A model generated the notes under the pieces. That model made no database searches. It worked only from the letters and a program-made list of their open reading frames with translations, and was not told the DNA's origin. The position numbers and the translations under genes are program-made. 64,000 nucleotides of DNA from Desulfofundulus salinus (GTDB taxonomy: Bacteria > Bacillota > Desulfotomaculia > Desulfotomaculales > Desulfovirgulaceae), in contig NZ_RBWE01000001.1 of NCBI RefSeq assembly GCF_003627965.1, positions 1 to 64,000 on the forward strand. The letters run 5' to 3'. The number at the start of each line of letters is the position of its first letter. The stretch's first letter is position 1. Of this stretch, positions 11,592-20,589 are shown piece by piece.

Positions 11592-12977
11592 GTGTTGAAT
11601 GATACCATTGCAGCCATTGCCACTCCCCTTGGCGAAGGGGCCATCGGTATCGTGCGTGTTTCCGGTCCCGATGCCGTTGCCATAGCAGAGAAACTTTTTG
11701 TCAGTCGCTCGGGTGCGGACTGGCGGAAGCAGGGTAGCCATCGCCTTTTTTACGGTTTGGTGGTGGATCCGGCCACCGGCCAGCCGGTGGATGAGGTTTT
11801 GCTCGGGGTGATGTATGCCCCCCGGACTTTTACCCGGGAAGATGTGGTGGAATTTAACTGCCACGGGGGTATCGTTCCCTTGCGGCGGACCCTGGAACTG
11901 GTGCTGCAATACGGTGCCAGGCTGGCCGAGCCCGGCGAATTTACCCGGCGCGCCTTTTTAAACGGCCGCCTGGACCTGGCCCAGGCCGAATCCATTCTGG
12001 ATATTATCCGGGCTAAAACGGAAGCCGGCCTTGCGGTGGCCATGTCTTTGCTGGCCGGGGAGCTTTCCTCCCGGGTACGTGCCTTCCAGGATCAGCTGCT
12101 GGGACTGGTGGCCCAGGTGGAGGCAAGCATCGACTTTCCCGAAGAGGGGATTGAAGAGGCCACCCGCGAGGATATGGTGGAATCGGTGCGCGCTGTCATG
12201 GGCGAGCTGGAGGATCTCCTCCGGCAGGCCCGTTCCGGCAAGGTTTACCGGGAAGGATTACGCACTGTCATTGTGGGACGACCCAATGTGGGTAAATCCT
12301 CCCTGCTCAACTCCCTCCTGCGGGAAAAACGGGCCATCGTTACCGAGATCCCAGGCACCACCCGGGATATTATTGAGGAAGTAGTGAACATCCGGGGCAT
12401 ACCCATTCGCCTGGCCGATACGGCCGGGCTGCGGAAGACCGACGACATTGTGGAAAAGATCGGCGTGGAGCGTTCCCGGGATCTGGTGAAAATGGCCGAC
12501 CTGGTGCTGGTGGTTTTGGACGCCAGCACGGGATTGACACCCGAGGACCTCTCCGTCCTTGAACTGGTGCGGGAGCAAAAGGGGATTATTCTGGTAAACA
12601 AGAGCGATATTGGCAATGGTGAGGCCCTGGCGCGGCAGGTGGGCCAGCTTTTCCCGGACAAGCCCGTGAAGGTGATCTCGGTGAAGACCGGCGAGGGCCT
12701 GGCCCAGGTGGAAGAGGCCATCGAACAGATGGTTCTCGGCGGCCAGGCGGTGGCGTCACAACTGCCCCTGGTCAGCCACGTGCGCCACAAGCAGGCCCTG
12801 GCTCGCTGCCACGAGCACCTGCAGGAAGTGATCCGCGCTTTATCCGCCGGCGAAAACCTGGATTTAGTGGCCATCGATTTGCGGGCGGCCTGGGAGGCTT
12901 TGGGTGAAATTACCGGCACCACGGTTGCCGAGGATATCGTGGACCGGATTTTCCGGGATTTCTGTATCGGAAAGTGA
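11592..12977 (+). CDS. mnmE: tRNA-5-carboxymethylaminomethyluridine GTPase MnmE
   Basis: A 461-residue GTPase that works with MnmG to modify the wobble uridine of several tRNAs. The N-terminal formyl-THF-binding domain starts [21 protein letters not shown]. The G domain contains GRPNVGKSS (G1) near residue 227 and [10 protein letters not shown] (G3). The protein ends with the catalytic FCIGK tail. The start is GTG at 11592 (GTG TTG AAT GAT); the next codon, TTG, is an alternative. mnmG follows after 12 bp. Confidence 0.97.
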   Translation: MLNDTIAAIATPLGEGAIGIVRVSGPDAVAIAEKLFVSRSGADWRKQGSHRLFYGLVVDPATGQPVDEVLLGVMYAPRTFTREDVVEFNCHGGIVPLRRTLELVLQYGARLAEPGEFTRRAFLNGRLDLAQAESILDIIRAKTEAGLAVAMSLLAGELSSRVRAFQDQLLGLVAQVEASIDFPEEGIEEATREDMVESVRAVMGELEDLLRQARSGKVYREGLRTVIVGRPNVGKSSLLNSLLREKRAIVTEIPGTTRDIIEEVVNIRGIPIRLADTAGLRKTDDIVEKIGVERSRDLVKMADLVLVVLDASTGLTPEDLSVLELVREQKGIILVNKSDIGNGEALARQVGQLFPDKPVKVISVKTGEGLAQVEEAIEQMVLGGQAVASQLPLVSHVRHKQALARCHEHLQEVIRALSAGENLDLVAIDLRAAWEALGEITGTTVAEDIVDRIFRDFCIGK

Positions 12978-12989
12978 GGTCTGGCTTTC

Positions 12990-14897
12990 GTGGAATACCT
13001 GGCAGGAAAATATGATGTGATCGTCGTGGGGGCGGGCCATGCCGGCTGCGAGGCGGCCCTGGCCGCGGCCCGCATGGGCTGCCGTACCCTGGTTCTGACG
13101 TTAAATTTAGATAATGTGGCCCTGATGCCCTGCAACCCGGCCGTGGGCGGGCCGGCCAAGGCCCAGCTGGTGCGGGAAGTGGATGCCCTGGGGGGCGAGA
13201 TTGGACTCAACACCGACCGCACGGCCATCCAGATGCGTCTGTTAAATACCGCCAAGGGGCCGGCGGTGCGGGCCCTGCGGGCCCAGGCGGACAAAAAACG
13301 CTACCAGTGGAGCATGAAGAAAGTTTTGGAAAGCCAGGAGCGCCTGGACGTAAAGCAGGTCCTGGTGGAGCGCTTGCTGGTGCGGGGCACTCGCGTGGAG
13401 GGAGTCGTGGGAACTACCGGGGCCAAATTTCTGGCTCCAGTGGTGATCCTCACCACCGGGACCTATCTGAACGGCCGTATCATTATCGGCGATCTGGCTT
13501 ATACCGGCGGTCCCAACGGCCAGTTTGCCGCCGTGGGATTGTCCGATTCCCTGCGGGAGCTGGGGCTGGAACTGGGTCGCTTTAAAACCGGCACCCCCGC
13601 CCGGGTGGACCGGCGGACTATAGATTTCAGTAAGCTGACCATCCAGCCGGGGGACGACCGCCTGCTTAACTTTTCATTTGTTTCCCCCGTGACCCACCGG
13701 GAGCAGGTGCCCTGCTGGCTTACGTATACCACTGAGGAAACCCACCGCATTATCCGGGAGAACCTGCACCGCTCTCCCCTTTTCAGCGGTTTCATTAAGG
13801 GGACGGGGCCCCGCTACTGCCCTTCCATTGAGGACAAGGTGGTGCGTTTTGCCCACCGCCCCAGCCACCAGGTGTTCATTGAGCCTGAAGGTCTGGATAC
13901 GGTAGAGATGTACGTCCAGGGCATGAGCACCAGCCTTCCCGAGGATGTTCAGCTGGCCATGCTGCGCTCACTGCCCGGCCTGGAAAAGGTGGAGATAATG
14001 CGCCCGGGCTATGCCATCGAGTACGATTATCTCATTCCCACCCAGTTGAAACTTTCCCTGGAGTGCAAGACCATTAGCGGTTTGTTCAGTGCCGGGCAGG
14101 TTAACGGCACTTCCGGTTACGAAGAGGCGGCCGCTCAGGGCATTATTGCCGGCATTAACGCCGCCCGTTTCATTCAGGATAAAGACCCGTTGATTCTGTC
14201 CCGTTCCGAGGCCTACATTGGCGTGCTGATCGACGACCTGATCACCAAGGGTACCAACGAGCCCTACCGCATGCTTACCTCCCGGGCCGAATATCGTTTA
14301 CTCCTGCGCCAGGATAATGCAGACCTGCGGCTCACGGAAAAGGGTTACGAGGTGGGACTGGTTACTCCCGAACGGTACCGGGTTTTTGAAAAGAGGCGTC
14401 GCCTGATTAATGAAGAGGTTGACCGTTTGCGCCGCACCATGGTCACGGTGGATGAAAAGGTGCAGGCCATACTGGAAGGGGCCGGCAGTTCCCCACTGCA
14501 GCAGGCTGCCTCACTGGCCGCTTTGTTGCGCCGGCCTGAGATTACCTACCGGCACATTAAGGAAATAGATCCGGGGGCTCCCGAGCTGCCCGGGGATGTA
14601 GAAGAAGAAGTGGAGATCCAGATTAAATATGAAGGCTACATTAAAAAGCAGCAGGCCCAGGTGGACCGGTTTGAAAAGCTGGAGAACCGGCGTATTCCCG
14701 ATGACATAGACTATAGCGCCATCAAAGGGCTGGCCACTGAGGCAAGGCAAAAGCTGGAACAAATTCGCCCCCGTTCCATCGGCCAGGCAAGCCGTATATC
14801 AGGGGTCAATCCCGCCGATATTGCCGTGCTCCTGGTTTACCTGGAGAGCCGCCACCGGGCGCAAAAGGTAGAAGATAGCCATGATGGGCAAAAGTAG
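12990..14897 (+). CDS. mnmG: tRNA uridine-5-carboxymethylaminomethyl(34) synthesis enzyme MnmG
   Basis: A 635-residue FAD enzyme, partner of MnmE. It has an N-terminal Rossmann motif [15 protein letters not shown], the [11 protein letters not shown] signature near residue 47, and the [16 protein letters not shown]/tRNA region near residue 370. The C-terminal helical domain has [21 protein letters not shown]. The start is GTG. It lies 12 bp after mnmE and 56 bp before rsmG, forming the mnmE-mnmG-rsmG cluster. Confidence 0.97.
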   Translation: MEYLAGKYDVIVVGAGHAGCEAALAAARMGCRTLVLTLNLDNVALMPCNPAVGGPAKAQLVREVDALGGEIGLNTDRTAIQMRLLNTAKGPAVRALRAQADKKRYQWSMKKVLESQERLDVKQVLVERLLVRGTRVEGVVGTTGAKFLAPVVILTTGTYLNGRIIIGDLAYTGGPNGQFAAVGLSDSLRELGLELGRFKTGTPARVDRRTIDFSKLTIQPGDDRLLNFSFVSPVTHREQVPCWLTYTTEETHRIIRENLHRSPLFSGFIKGTGPRYCPSIEDKVVRFAHRPSHQVFIEPEGLDTVEMYVQGMSTSLPEDVQLAMLRSLPGLEKVEIMRPGYAIEYDYLIPTQLKLSLECKTISGLFSAGQVNGTSGYEEAAAQGIIAGINAARFIQDKDPLILSRSEAYIGVLIDDLITKGTNEPYRMLTSRAEYRLLLRQDNADLRLTEKGYEVGLVTPERYRVFEKRRRLINEEVDRLRRTMVTVDEKVQAILEGAGSSPLQQAASLAALLRRPEITYRHIKEIDPGAPELPGDVEEEVEIQIKYEGYIKKQQAQVDRFEKLENRRIPDDIDYSAIKGLATEARQKLEQIRPRSIGQASRISGVNPADIAVLLVYLESRHRAQKVEDSHDGQK

Positions 14898-14953
14898 CCT
14901 TCACCCAGGGACAGTGCCGTGCCTTTCGCGGCAGCTTAAGGGGGTAGTATTGT

Positions 14954-15673
14954 TTGCATGAATTCAAGCAATTGCTTCGTGACGCCGCCGGCGCTTTGGG
15001 CATTTCCCTGATGGAAAACATGTGCGAACGTTTTCTTCGTTATTACCGTTTGTTGATCGAGTGGAATGAAAAGTTTAATTTAACCTCTCTGATTGAGCCC
15101 CGGGACGTCGCGATAAAGCATTTTATCGATTCTTTAACCTGCCTGCTGGTCCATAACCCCGCCGGTGGGGCCAGGGTCGTTGATATTGGTACCGGTGCAG
15201 GTTTTCCCGGTTTGCCGGTGAAAATTGTGCGTGAAGATCTACATTGTACCCTGGTCGAATCAACCGGCAAAAAGGTTTCGTTTTTGCGCCACGTGGCCGG
15301 TGCTTTGGGCATGACGGGCGTGGATGTGGCCTGCGGCCGGGCCGAGGATCTGGCCCGTCATGTCCATTACCGGGCTTCTTTTGATCTGGCTCTGGCCCGG
15401 GCAGTAGCTCCGCTTCCCGTATTGCTGGAATTTGCACTTCCCTTTTTGAAAACTGGGGGCCTTTTTATTGCCCTCAAGGGCCCGGCGGTGCAGGAGGAAC
15501 TGCCTGCCAGCGGCAATGCATTGAATATTCTAGGTGGTACTGTAAAAGAGGTTAAAACAGTTTTTTTGCCTTTAACCGGCGACGAAAGGAAAGTGGTCTT
15601 AATTGAAAAAACGGGACCTACACCGGAAAAATATCCGCGACGGCCGGGCGTCCCGCAACGCCGCCCGTTGTAG
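14954..15673 (+). CDS. rsmG: 16S rRNA (guanine527-N7)-methyltransferase RsmG
   Basis: A 239-residue class I SAM methyltransferase acting on G527 of 16S rRNA. The SAM-binding motif VDIGTGAGFPGLPVKI is near residue 76, and the family core WNEKFNLTSL and RAVAPLPVLLEFALPFL are present. The C-terminal tail KYPRRPGVPQRRPL is typical of RsmG. The TTG start at 14954 has no strong Shine-Dalgarno; the ATG-proximal reading is out of frame. Confidence 0.95.
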   Translation: MHEFKQLLRDAAGALGISLMENMCERFLRYYRLLIEWNEKFNLTSLIEPRDVAIKHFIDSLTCLLVHNPAGGARVVDIGTGAGFPGLPVKIVREDLHCTLVESTGKKVSFLRHVAGALGMTGVDVACGRAEDLARHVHYRASFDLALARAVAPLPVLLEFALPFLKTGGLFIALKGPAVQEELPASGNALNILGGTVKEVKTVFLPLTGDERKVVLIEKTGPTPEKYPRRPGVPQRRPL

Positions 15674-15768
15674 GTTTTTCCTGTTGTAGCTTAATTTTCA
15701 AAAAGCTTTTTTATCATACATAAAGTGATACCTTGCGGGGCAACTTATCATTGGAGGTGAGTAGCCCT

Positions 15769-15921
15769 ATGCCACAACAAATTAAATGTTCCGTTTCGGA
15801 GTGCCAGTATAACAGCGATTTGGCATGTGACGCTCCAATGGTTCAGGTAGACCGCAACGGTGTCAGTAAGGCCAGTAATTCTCCTCAAACCAAATGTGAA
15901 ACTTTTAAACCACGGGGTTAG
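15769..15921 (+). CDS. DUF1540 small Cys-rich protein
   Basis: A 50-residue protein, MPQQIKCSVSECQYNSDLAC and onward, with four Cys in the CxVxxCxYN...C...TxCxTF spacing of DUF1540 proteins. These occur in spore-formers and probably bind a metal, but the function is not established. The ATG at 15769 has GGAGGTGAG 9-15 nt upstream and is preferred over the longer frame starting at 15733. A terminator follows directly, so it is a single-gene unit between rsmG and parA. Confidence 0.85.
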   Translation: MPQQIKCSVSECQYNSDLACDAPMVQVDRNGVSKASNSPQTKCETFKPRG

Positions 15922-15927
15922 CACCGG

Positions 15928-15961
15928 GAAATGGCCGCTGTTTTAGACAGTGGCCATTTTC
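15928..15961 (+). terminator. Intrinsic terminator after DUF1540 gene
   Basis: AAATGGCC at 15929-15936 and the following CTGT pair with ACAG and GGCCATTT at 15947-15958, with a short loop and a T-rich tail. It separates the DUF1540 gene from parA. Confidence 0.8.
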
Positions 15962-16028
15962 TTGCAGGAACAGCAGCCGGTTCTGTTGAATAATTGCCCA
16001 CATGAAGCAGTTGAAGGAGTGGTTATCT

Positions 16029-16790
16029 TTGGGAAAGACCATCGCCATTGCCAATCAAAAAGGAGGTGTGGGCAAAACAACCACGGCAGTAAATCTGGCG
16101 GCATGGCTTTCCCTCATGGGAAAACAGGTTCTTCTGGTGGATATTGATCCCCAGGGTAATGCCACCAGCGGCCTGGGCATTGATAAAGACCAGCTGCAGT
16201 TTTGCATTTACGATGTTATCATTGAAGCAGAAGAACTGGTCAATGTTATTGTGGACTCCTCCCTGCCCGGTTTAAAGGTGGTCCCGGCCACCATTGAGCT
16301 GGCCGGGGCTGAAATTGAGCTTGTATCCATGGTCGACCGGGAGCGCATCCTGCGCCGGGCAATTCAACCCGTACGGGAGCAATTTGATTTTATTTTTGTG
16401 GATTGTCCACCTTCCCTTGGTTTACTAACCCTCAACGCCCTGGCTGCCGCCGATTCGGTTTTAATTCCCATTCAATGCGAATATTATGCTCTCGAGGGGG
16501 TTGGTCAATTGATGAATACCATTCACCTGGTTCAAAGACGTTTGAACCCCCAACTGGAGCTGGAAGGCATATTGTTGACCATGTTTGACGGGCGAACCAA
16601 CCTCAGCATTCAGGTGGTGGAAGAGGTAAAAAAATTTTTCCCGGGCAAGGTGTATAAGACCATCATTCCCCGCAATGTTCGCTTGAGTGAGGCCCCCAGT
16701 CACGGGCAGCCGATCATGATTTACGATCGCCGTTCCCGGGGGTCGGAGGTTTATCATGAGCTGGCTAAGGAAGTGATGGGCATTGAGTAA
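16029..16790 (+). CDS. parA: Chromosome partitioning ATPase ParA/Soj
   Basis: A 253-residue deviant-Walker ATPase. It has KGGVGKTTTAVNLA (deviant Walker A), VDIDPQGNATSGLG and FVDCPPSLGLLTLNAL motifs. ParA/Soj moves ParB-parS complexes and regulates DnaA in B. subtilis. The open frame begins at 16002. AAGGAG at 16014-16019 lies 9 nt before the TTG at 16029, and this start gives exactly the length of B. subtilis Soj. The 3' end overlaps the TTG start of parB. Confidence 0.96.
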   Translation: MGKTIAIANQKGGVGKTTTAVNLAAWLSLMGKQVLLVDIDPQGNATSGLGIDKDQLQFCIYDVIIEAEELVNVIVDSSLPGLKVVPATIELAGAEIELVSMVDRERILRRAIQPVREQFDFIFVDCPPSLGLLTLNALAAADSVLIPIQCEYYALEGVGQLMNTIHLVQRRLNPQLELEGILLTMFDGRTNLSIQVVEEVKKFFPGKVYKTIIPRNVRLSEAPSHGQPIMIYDRRSRGSEVYHELAKEVMGIE

Positions 16791-17658
16791 GAAGCGCGGT
16801 CTTGGTAGAGGGCTGGGTGCTTTAATCCCCGTGGTGCAATCCGAAGGTGAGGGTGCGCTCCAGGAGATCCGGGTTGACGAAGTGCAGCCGAACCCCCGCC
16901 AGCCCCGCCAGGCCATTGACCAGGAAAAAATTCAAGAGCTTGCGCTTTCCATACAGGAGCACGGCGTTGTACAGCCCATTGTGGTCCGGCCTGTTCCCGG
17001 CGGCAAGTATGAGATCATAGCCGGGGAGCGTCGCTGGCGGGCCTGCCGTATGCTGGGCCTGGAGTTTATCCCGGCCATCATCCGTGATTACGGCGATCTG
17101 GAGGCTTCAGCCATTTCCCTGATCGAAAATGTGCAGCGGGAAGACCTGAACCCGCTGGAAGAAGCGGTGGCCTACCGCAGGCTAATTGACGAGTTTGGGC
17201 TTACCCAGGAAGATATCGCCAGGCTGGTGGCAAAAAGCAGGCCCTTCATTGCCAATACCCTGCGTTTATTGAGCCTTCCTCCGGAAGTGCAGGATATGCT
17301 CAACGCGGGTCTGATTACAGCCGGCCACGCCCGGGCCATCCTTTCCCTGGACGATGCGGCCACCCAAATTGCCGCGGCCCGGGAAGTGGTTTCTGGTGGT
17401 TTAAATGTCCGTGAGACCGAGGAATTGATCCGCCGTTTTTCCGACAAAGATGGTAAAAACCATGAGCCTGCACAAAAACAGGCATCTCCTTCTTCCCGTA
17501 GTAAAGATGAGGAATTAGAATCTATGGAGGATATGCTTGGTGGTGCCCTGGGTACAAGAGTGCGTATTCGTTCCCGGCGGGGTGGCCGGGGGGTTATTGA
17601 AATTACCTTTGAGAGCCGGGCACAACTGGACGAAATTATTAACCTGCTTATGAATTGA
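16783..17658 (+). CDS. parB: Chromosome partitioning protein ParB/Spo0J
   Basis: A 291-residue CTP-dependent DNA clamp that loads at parS and spreads. The N-terminal KKRGLGRGLGALIP segment is the ParA-stimulating tail. GERRWRACRMLG is the CTP-binding box II, preceded by an EHGVVQPIVVRP segment. The helix-turn-helix lies near ARLVAKSRPFIANTLRLL. A variable linker precedes the C-terminal dimerisation domain (RGVIEITFESRAQLDEIINLL). The TTG start overlaps parA by 8 bp. A parS-like site lies 60 bp after the stop. Confidence 0.96.
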   Translation: MSKKRGLGRGLGALIPVVQSEGEGALQEIRVDEVQPNPRQPRQAIDQEKIQELALSIQEHGVVQPIVVRPVPGGKYEIIAGERRWRACRMLGLEFIPAIIRDYGDLEASAISLIENVQREDLNPLEEAVAYRRLIDEFGLTQEDIARLVAKSRPFIANTLRLLSLPPEVQDMLNAGLITAGHARAILSLDDAATQIAAAREVVSGGLNVRETEELIRRFSDKDGKNHEPAQKQASPSSRSKDEELESMEDMLGGALGTRVRIRSRRGGRGVIEITFESRAQLDEIINLLMN

Positions 17659-17717
17659 TTAATTTTTTATTTTGGAGCTTGCTATAGGTCAATGAAACAA
17701 TTTAAGGGTTTTAAAAA

Positions 17718-17733
17718 TGTTTCACGTGTTACA
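17718..17733. promoter_or_regulatory. parS-like ParB binding site
   Basis: TGTTTCACGTGTTACA matches 14 of 16 positions of the parS consensus TGTTTCACGTGAAACA. A further half-site, GTGAAACA, lies at 17739-17746. Its position just downstream of parB and about 8 kb from oriC fits the usual origin-proximal location of parS. Confidence 0.75.
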
Positions 17734-17765
17734 TGACGGTGAAACAACAATGCGGGGGATAGAGT

Positions 17766-18110
17766 ATGGATGATTTTAAACTCGGCTTTTTGCTCGGTCT
17801 GCTGGTGGGAGAGGGCCATTTTGGCGGTGACGGCAGGCAACCACAGATAACTCTGCGCATGCATGCGCGGCACCACCGTCTTTTTGAGTGGCTGACTCAG
17901 AACGTTCCGGGCTCGCGCCTGTACGGTCCGTATACCCATGGCGGCCGTAACTACTACCAGTGGATGCTCAGGGGCGAAAGTTTGAAAAAAATATTACCCC
18001 TCCTCGATACGCTTCCGATTGCTGAAATTTCTCCAGTTACCTATGCCCGTTACGAAAAGATGAAGGTGGAATACGGTCTTTCCAGTGATCGAAAAACAAA
18101 GGGGTCATAA
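17766..18110 (+). CDS. Small LAGLIDADG-type protein
   Basis: A 114-residue protein starting MDDFKLGFLLGLLVGEGHFG. The LGFLLGLLVGEG segment (residues 6-17) fits the first LAGLIDADG helix with its acidic metal ligand (Glu16). It is followed by a QITLRMHARHHRLFEWLTQ stretch and an aromatic-rich PYTHGGRNYYQW segment typical of LAGLIDADG folds. Only one motif is visible, so if active it would need to dimerise. It is free-standing, not inside an intron or intein. GGGGG lies 7 nt before the ATG. It may be a domesticated DNA-binding protein rather than an active homing nuclease. Confidence 0.7.
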   Translation: MDDFKLGFLLGLLVGEGHFGGDGRQPQITLRMHARHHRLFEWLTQNVPGSRLYGPYTHGGRNYYQWMLRGESLKKILPLLDTLPIAEISPVTYARYEKMKVEYGLSSDRKTKGS

Positions 18111-18111
18111 A

Positions 18112-19308
18112 CTATTCTTGAAGTTTATCCAGGGCCGCCTGCCGGGCGGCGTGGTAAATTTCCTGGATAGGGCGACTCGAGCTCTCGGCCAGCCGGCGGC
18201 AATCCTCATATTCCGGACTGACCTGCAGGGGATTATCCGGCGTCAAATAGGCCACCTTCACCCCGACCTGACCCCATGGGGTCTGCACTTGAACCTGATG
18301 CCGGTTAAGAACGCTTCGCCGCTCTTGCCTGATCCGCACCCCCAGGGTGGTTGTTTCCCGGAAAATAATGCCGAGCAGAACTTCCTCCAGAGCGGGAGGG
18401 CAGAGAACCGTTAAACGGGTGCCGGGACGCCCTTTTTTCATGATGGTGGGCGTAAGAAACACGTCCAGGGCGCCGCCCTGCCGCAACAGGTGGTCAACGT
18501 ACGAAAAAAACTCGGGATTCATATCGTCAATGTCAGTTTCCATGACCAGCACCGTATCGCCGCCCCCGGGCGTTCCAGTGCTTGAGCCCTGGATGTGTTT
18601 GCCCAAAAATACCCGCAACAAGTTAGGGACGGAAAAATTGTGGGCGCCGATGCCGTAGCCAATACCGGCAATTTGCATGGGCGGCAGTGGGCCAAATTCC
18701 GCAGCCAGCGTTGTGGCGATGGCTGCGCCGTCAGCAGTAACCAGTTCCCCTTCAGCATCTACCGTGTATACGGGAACCCCCAGCATCAACTCTGCCGTGG
18801 CCGGGGCCGGAACGGGCATAACACCGCCGGTACGAATCAGGGGGCCGTGGCCCACCGGCAAAGGGGAGCAGTAAACCCGCTCCACCTGCAGCATGAAAAG
18901 GGCCAGACAGCTGCCTGTTACGGCCAGGACTGATTTTATGAATTGCCCACCCTCGAAACACACCTCCCGGGGGGAGATGCCCCGCACCCTGGCTTCGGCA
19001 CAGGCAAGGCGCTCAAAAACGCGGCCGGCAGTTTTTTTAATTGGTGCAGGCAGGGAACTTGAGGCAATGAGCTCCAGGACGTCGCCAAGCTGGTAAGAAG
19101 ACCGGAACGGTGTGTCCACGGAAAAGAACAACCGGATCCCCCGCCAGCCTCCCTTTACTTCTTCTGTTATATTAACCTCAAAGCCACCGAGATGTAGAAA
19201 GTTGAGCTGGCCAGTCAGCTCCCGGGCATTTACTCCCCCGTCTATTAAGGCCGCCAGGAGCATCTCCCCGCTGATACCACCCACACAATCAAGGTAGGCT
19301 ATGTTCAC
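18112..19308 (-). CDS. larC: LarC-family (DUF111) protein, divergent
   Basis: A 398-residue protein aligned over its full length with LarC, the CTP-dependent nickel chelatase that makes the NPN cofactor of lactate racemase. Recognisable blocks are MNIAYLDCVGGISGEM, CSPLPVGHGP, MPVPAPATAELM, ETDIDDMNPEFF and TIMKKGRPGTRLTVL. The usual HFHEVGAxDxIxDI block is replaced by CFEGGQFIKSVLA, and the normal CAHG before the PVPAPAT block is RTGG. Key acidic and His residues are therefore missing. No larA, larB or larE is nearby. It is transcribed leftward, toward the LAGLIDADG gene, with its stop 1 bp away. Confidence 0.82.
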   Translation of the reverse strand: MNIAYLDCVGGISGEMLLAALIDGGVNARELTGQLNFLHLGGFEVNITEEVKGGWRGIRLFFSVDTPFRSSYQLGDVLELIASSSLPAPIKKTAGRVFERLACAEARVRGISPREVCFEGGQFIKSVLAVTGSCLALFMLQVERVYCSPLPVGHGPLIRTGGVMPVPAPATAELMLGVPVYTVDAEGELVTADGAAIATTLAAEFGPLPPMQIAGIGYGIGAHNFSVPNLLRVFLGKHIQGSSTGTPGGGDTVLVMETDIDDMNPEFFSYVDHLLRQGGALDVFLTPTIMKKGRPGTRLTVLCPPALEEVLLGIIFRETTTLGVRIRQERRSVLNRHQVQVQTPWGQVGVKVAYLTPDNPLQVSPEYEDCRRLAESSSRPIQEIYHAARQAALDKLQE

Positions 19309-19469
19309 GGCTTAATAACCATCCTTTCACAGGTTTTTTTTACCCCTTCAAAATTAAAAGAAGTTCACTTTGGCAAACATTTTACGTTTGATTACCCCCG
19401 AATTTAAGTATACTCAAATCAGGGATATAAGCGATAGGTCCAGGATTCAAAAAAGGTGGTGGCAACCAG

Positions 19470-20117
19470 ATGATTTTTTCCGACCGTGTTGAAGCGGGAA
19501 AAAAGTTGGCCGGGGAAATGGCTGGTGTCTGCAAGCACAACGGATTGGTGCTGGCCATACCCCGGGGAGGGGTGGTGGTGGGGGCGGAAATCGCCCGGTC
19601 ACTGGGCATGCCCCTGGACGTGATTATCCCCAGAAAAATTGGGGCGCCGCACAATCCGGAGGTGGCCATCGGAGCAGTGACGCAGGATGGTACAACCTTT
19701 TTCAACCATTCATTGCTTGCTTTTCTGGGGCTGGAAGAAAAAGATCTGACCGGGCTCGTGGATGAACAGAAAAGGGAAATAAAAAGGCGGATGATCCTGT
19801 ACCGGGGCGGGGTTGAATACCCGGATTATAGCGGGCGGTGCATTATCGTTGTTGACGACGGCATTGCCACCGGCTACACGGTGCTGGCCGCCCTTCGCTG
19901 GATCCGGCAAAAATTTAAGCCCCAGAAGCTCATTTTGGCCGTTCCGGTGGCGCCGCGGGACACCCTGGACCGGCTGAAAGACGAGGTGGACCAGCTGGTG
20001 GTGCTGGCGGCTCCGGACGATTTTTACGCCGTGGGGCAGTTTTACCGGGATTTCAGCCAGACCACCGATCAGGAAGTGATTCAAATATTAAAAGAAAGAA
20101 CGGCCCCACAGGCGTAA
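19470..20117 (+). CDS. Phosphoribosyltransferase family protein
   Basis: A 215-residue type I phosphoribosyltransferase fold. The PRPP loop is CIIVVDDGIATGYT near residue 128, and the N-terminal hood contains AIPRGGVVVGAEIA. This is the COG1926-type predicted phosphoribosyltransferase, whose substrate is unknown. The ATG at 19470 follows AAAGGTGGT. It diverges from larC. Confidence 0.85.
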   Translation: MIFSDRVEAGKKLAGEMAGVCKHNGLVLAIPRGGVVVGAEIARSLGMPLDVIIPRKIGAPHNPEVAIGAVTQDGTTFFNHSLLAFLGLEEKDLTGLVDEQKREIKRRMILYRGGVEYPDYSGRCIIVVDDGIATGYTVLAALRWIRQKFKPQKLILAVPVAPRDTLDRLKDEVDQLVVLAAPDDFYAVGQFYRDFSQTTDQEVIQILKERTAPQA

Positions 20118-20240
20118 AATTCTCCGCTCTTCGCCCTCGCCTTACGAGCAAGAAAGGCAAAAGGCGCGGGAACTTCCCGGCGAGGTGAGTTAAAAAAGTA
20201 CCTCCCGGTCATACTAACAGGGAACGGGAGGTGTTTGAAT

Positions 20241-20474
20241 ATGTCCAAAAAAATTGCTGTAGAAGAAAACTTAACGGGGCTGAGGGAGCTCCTGCGGGAG
20301 CAGGGGTATACAGTGGTAAACCCCGGCAACAGTGAAAATGTCCTGGCCATAGTGGTTACGGGGCTGGACAACAACACCATGAACATGCAGGACATTACCA
20401 CAAAGGTACCGGTGATTGATGCGGCCGGGAAAACACCGGACCAGATTTTATCGCGGATTAAGGAACTGGAATGA
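20241..20474 (+). CDS. UPF0180 (YkuS-like) small protein
   Basis: A 77-residue protein, MSKKIAVEENLTGLRELLRE and onward, with the family-typical VTGLDNNTMNMQDITTKVPVIDA segment. UPF0180 proteins such as B. subtilis YkuS have no assigned function. The ATG at 20241 has GGGAGGT 8 nt upstream; an in-frame TTG at 20235 is too close to that site. A fragment of the MITE found at 28981 begins 12 bp after the stop codon. Confidence 0.85.
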   Translation: MSKKIAVEENLTGLRELLREQGYTVVNPGNSENVLAIVVTGLDNNTMNMQDITTKVPVIDAAGKTPDQILSRIKELE

Positions 20475-20486
20475 TCAAAAACGGAC

Positions 20487-20523
20487 GTAAATATTCAGTA
20501 AAACCGTTATGACGAGGATGCGG
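20487..20523 (+). repeat. One-ended fragment of the MITE-like repeat
   Basis: These 37 bp (starting GTAAATATTCAGTAAAACCG, ending GAGGATGCGG) match the left arm of the element at 28981-29087 except for one base (GACGAG here, GAGGAG there). The right arm is absent, so this is a truncated copy. It lies between the UPF0180 gene and a bidirectional terminator. Confidence 0.85.
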
Positions 20524-20549
20524 GTTTAAAGTTAACGGTAACGCCCCTC

Positions 20550-20589
20550 AAACAAGAAACCCGGGTCAAATTTCCCGGGTTTCTTGTTT
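20550..20589. terminator. Bidirectional terminator between UPF0180 gene and yyaC
   Basis: A perfect 16-bp inverted repeat: AAACAAGAAACCCGGG pairs with CCCGGGTTTCTTGTTT across an 8-bp loop. It serves the rightward and leftward transcripts. The last codons and stop of yyaC fall inside the right half of the palindrome. Confidence 0.85.

Noticed and set aside
12245-13294. 349-residue minus-strand frame opposite mnmE and mnmG
   Set aside because: It has Ser/Arg/Pro-rich composition typical of antisense frames in G+C-rich genes and spans two well-supported genes.
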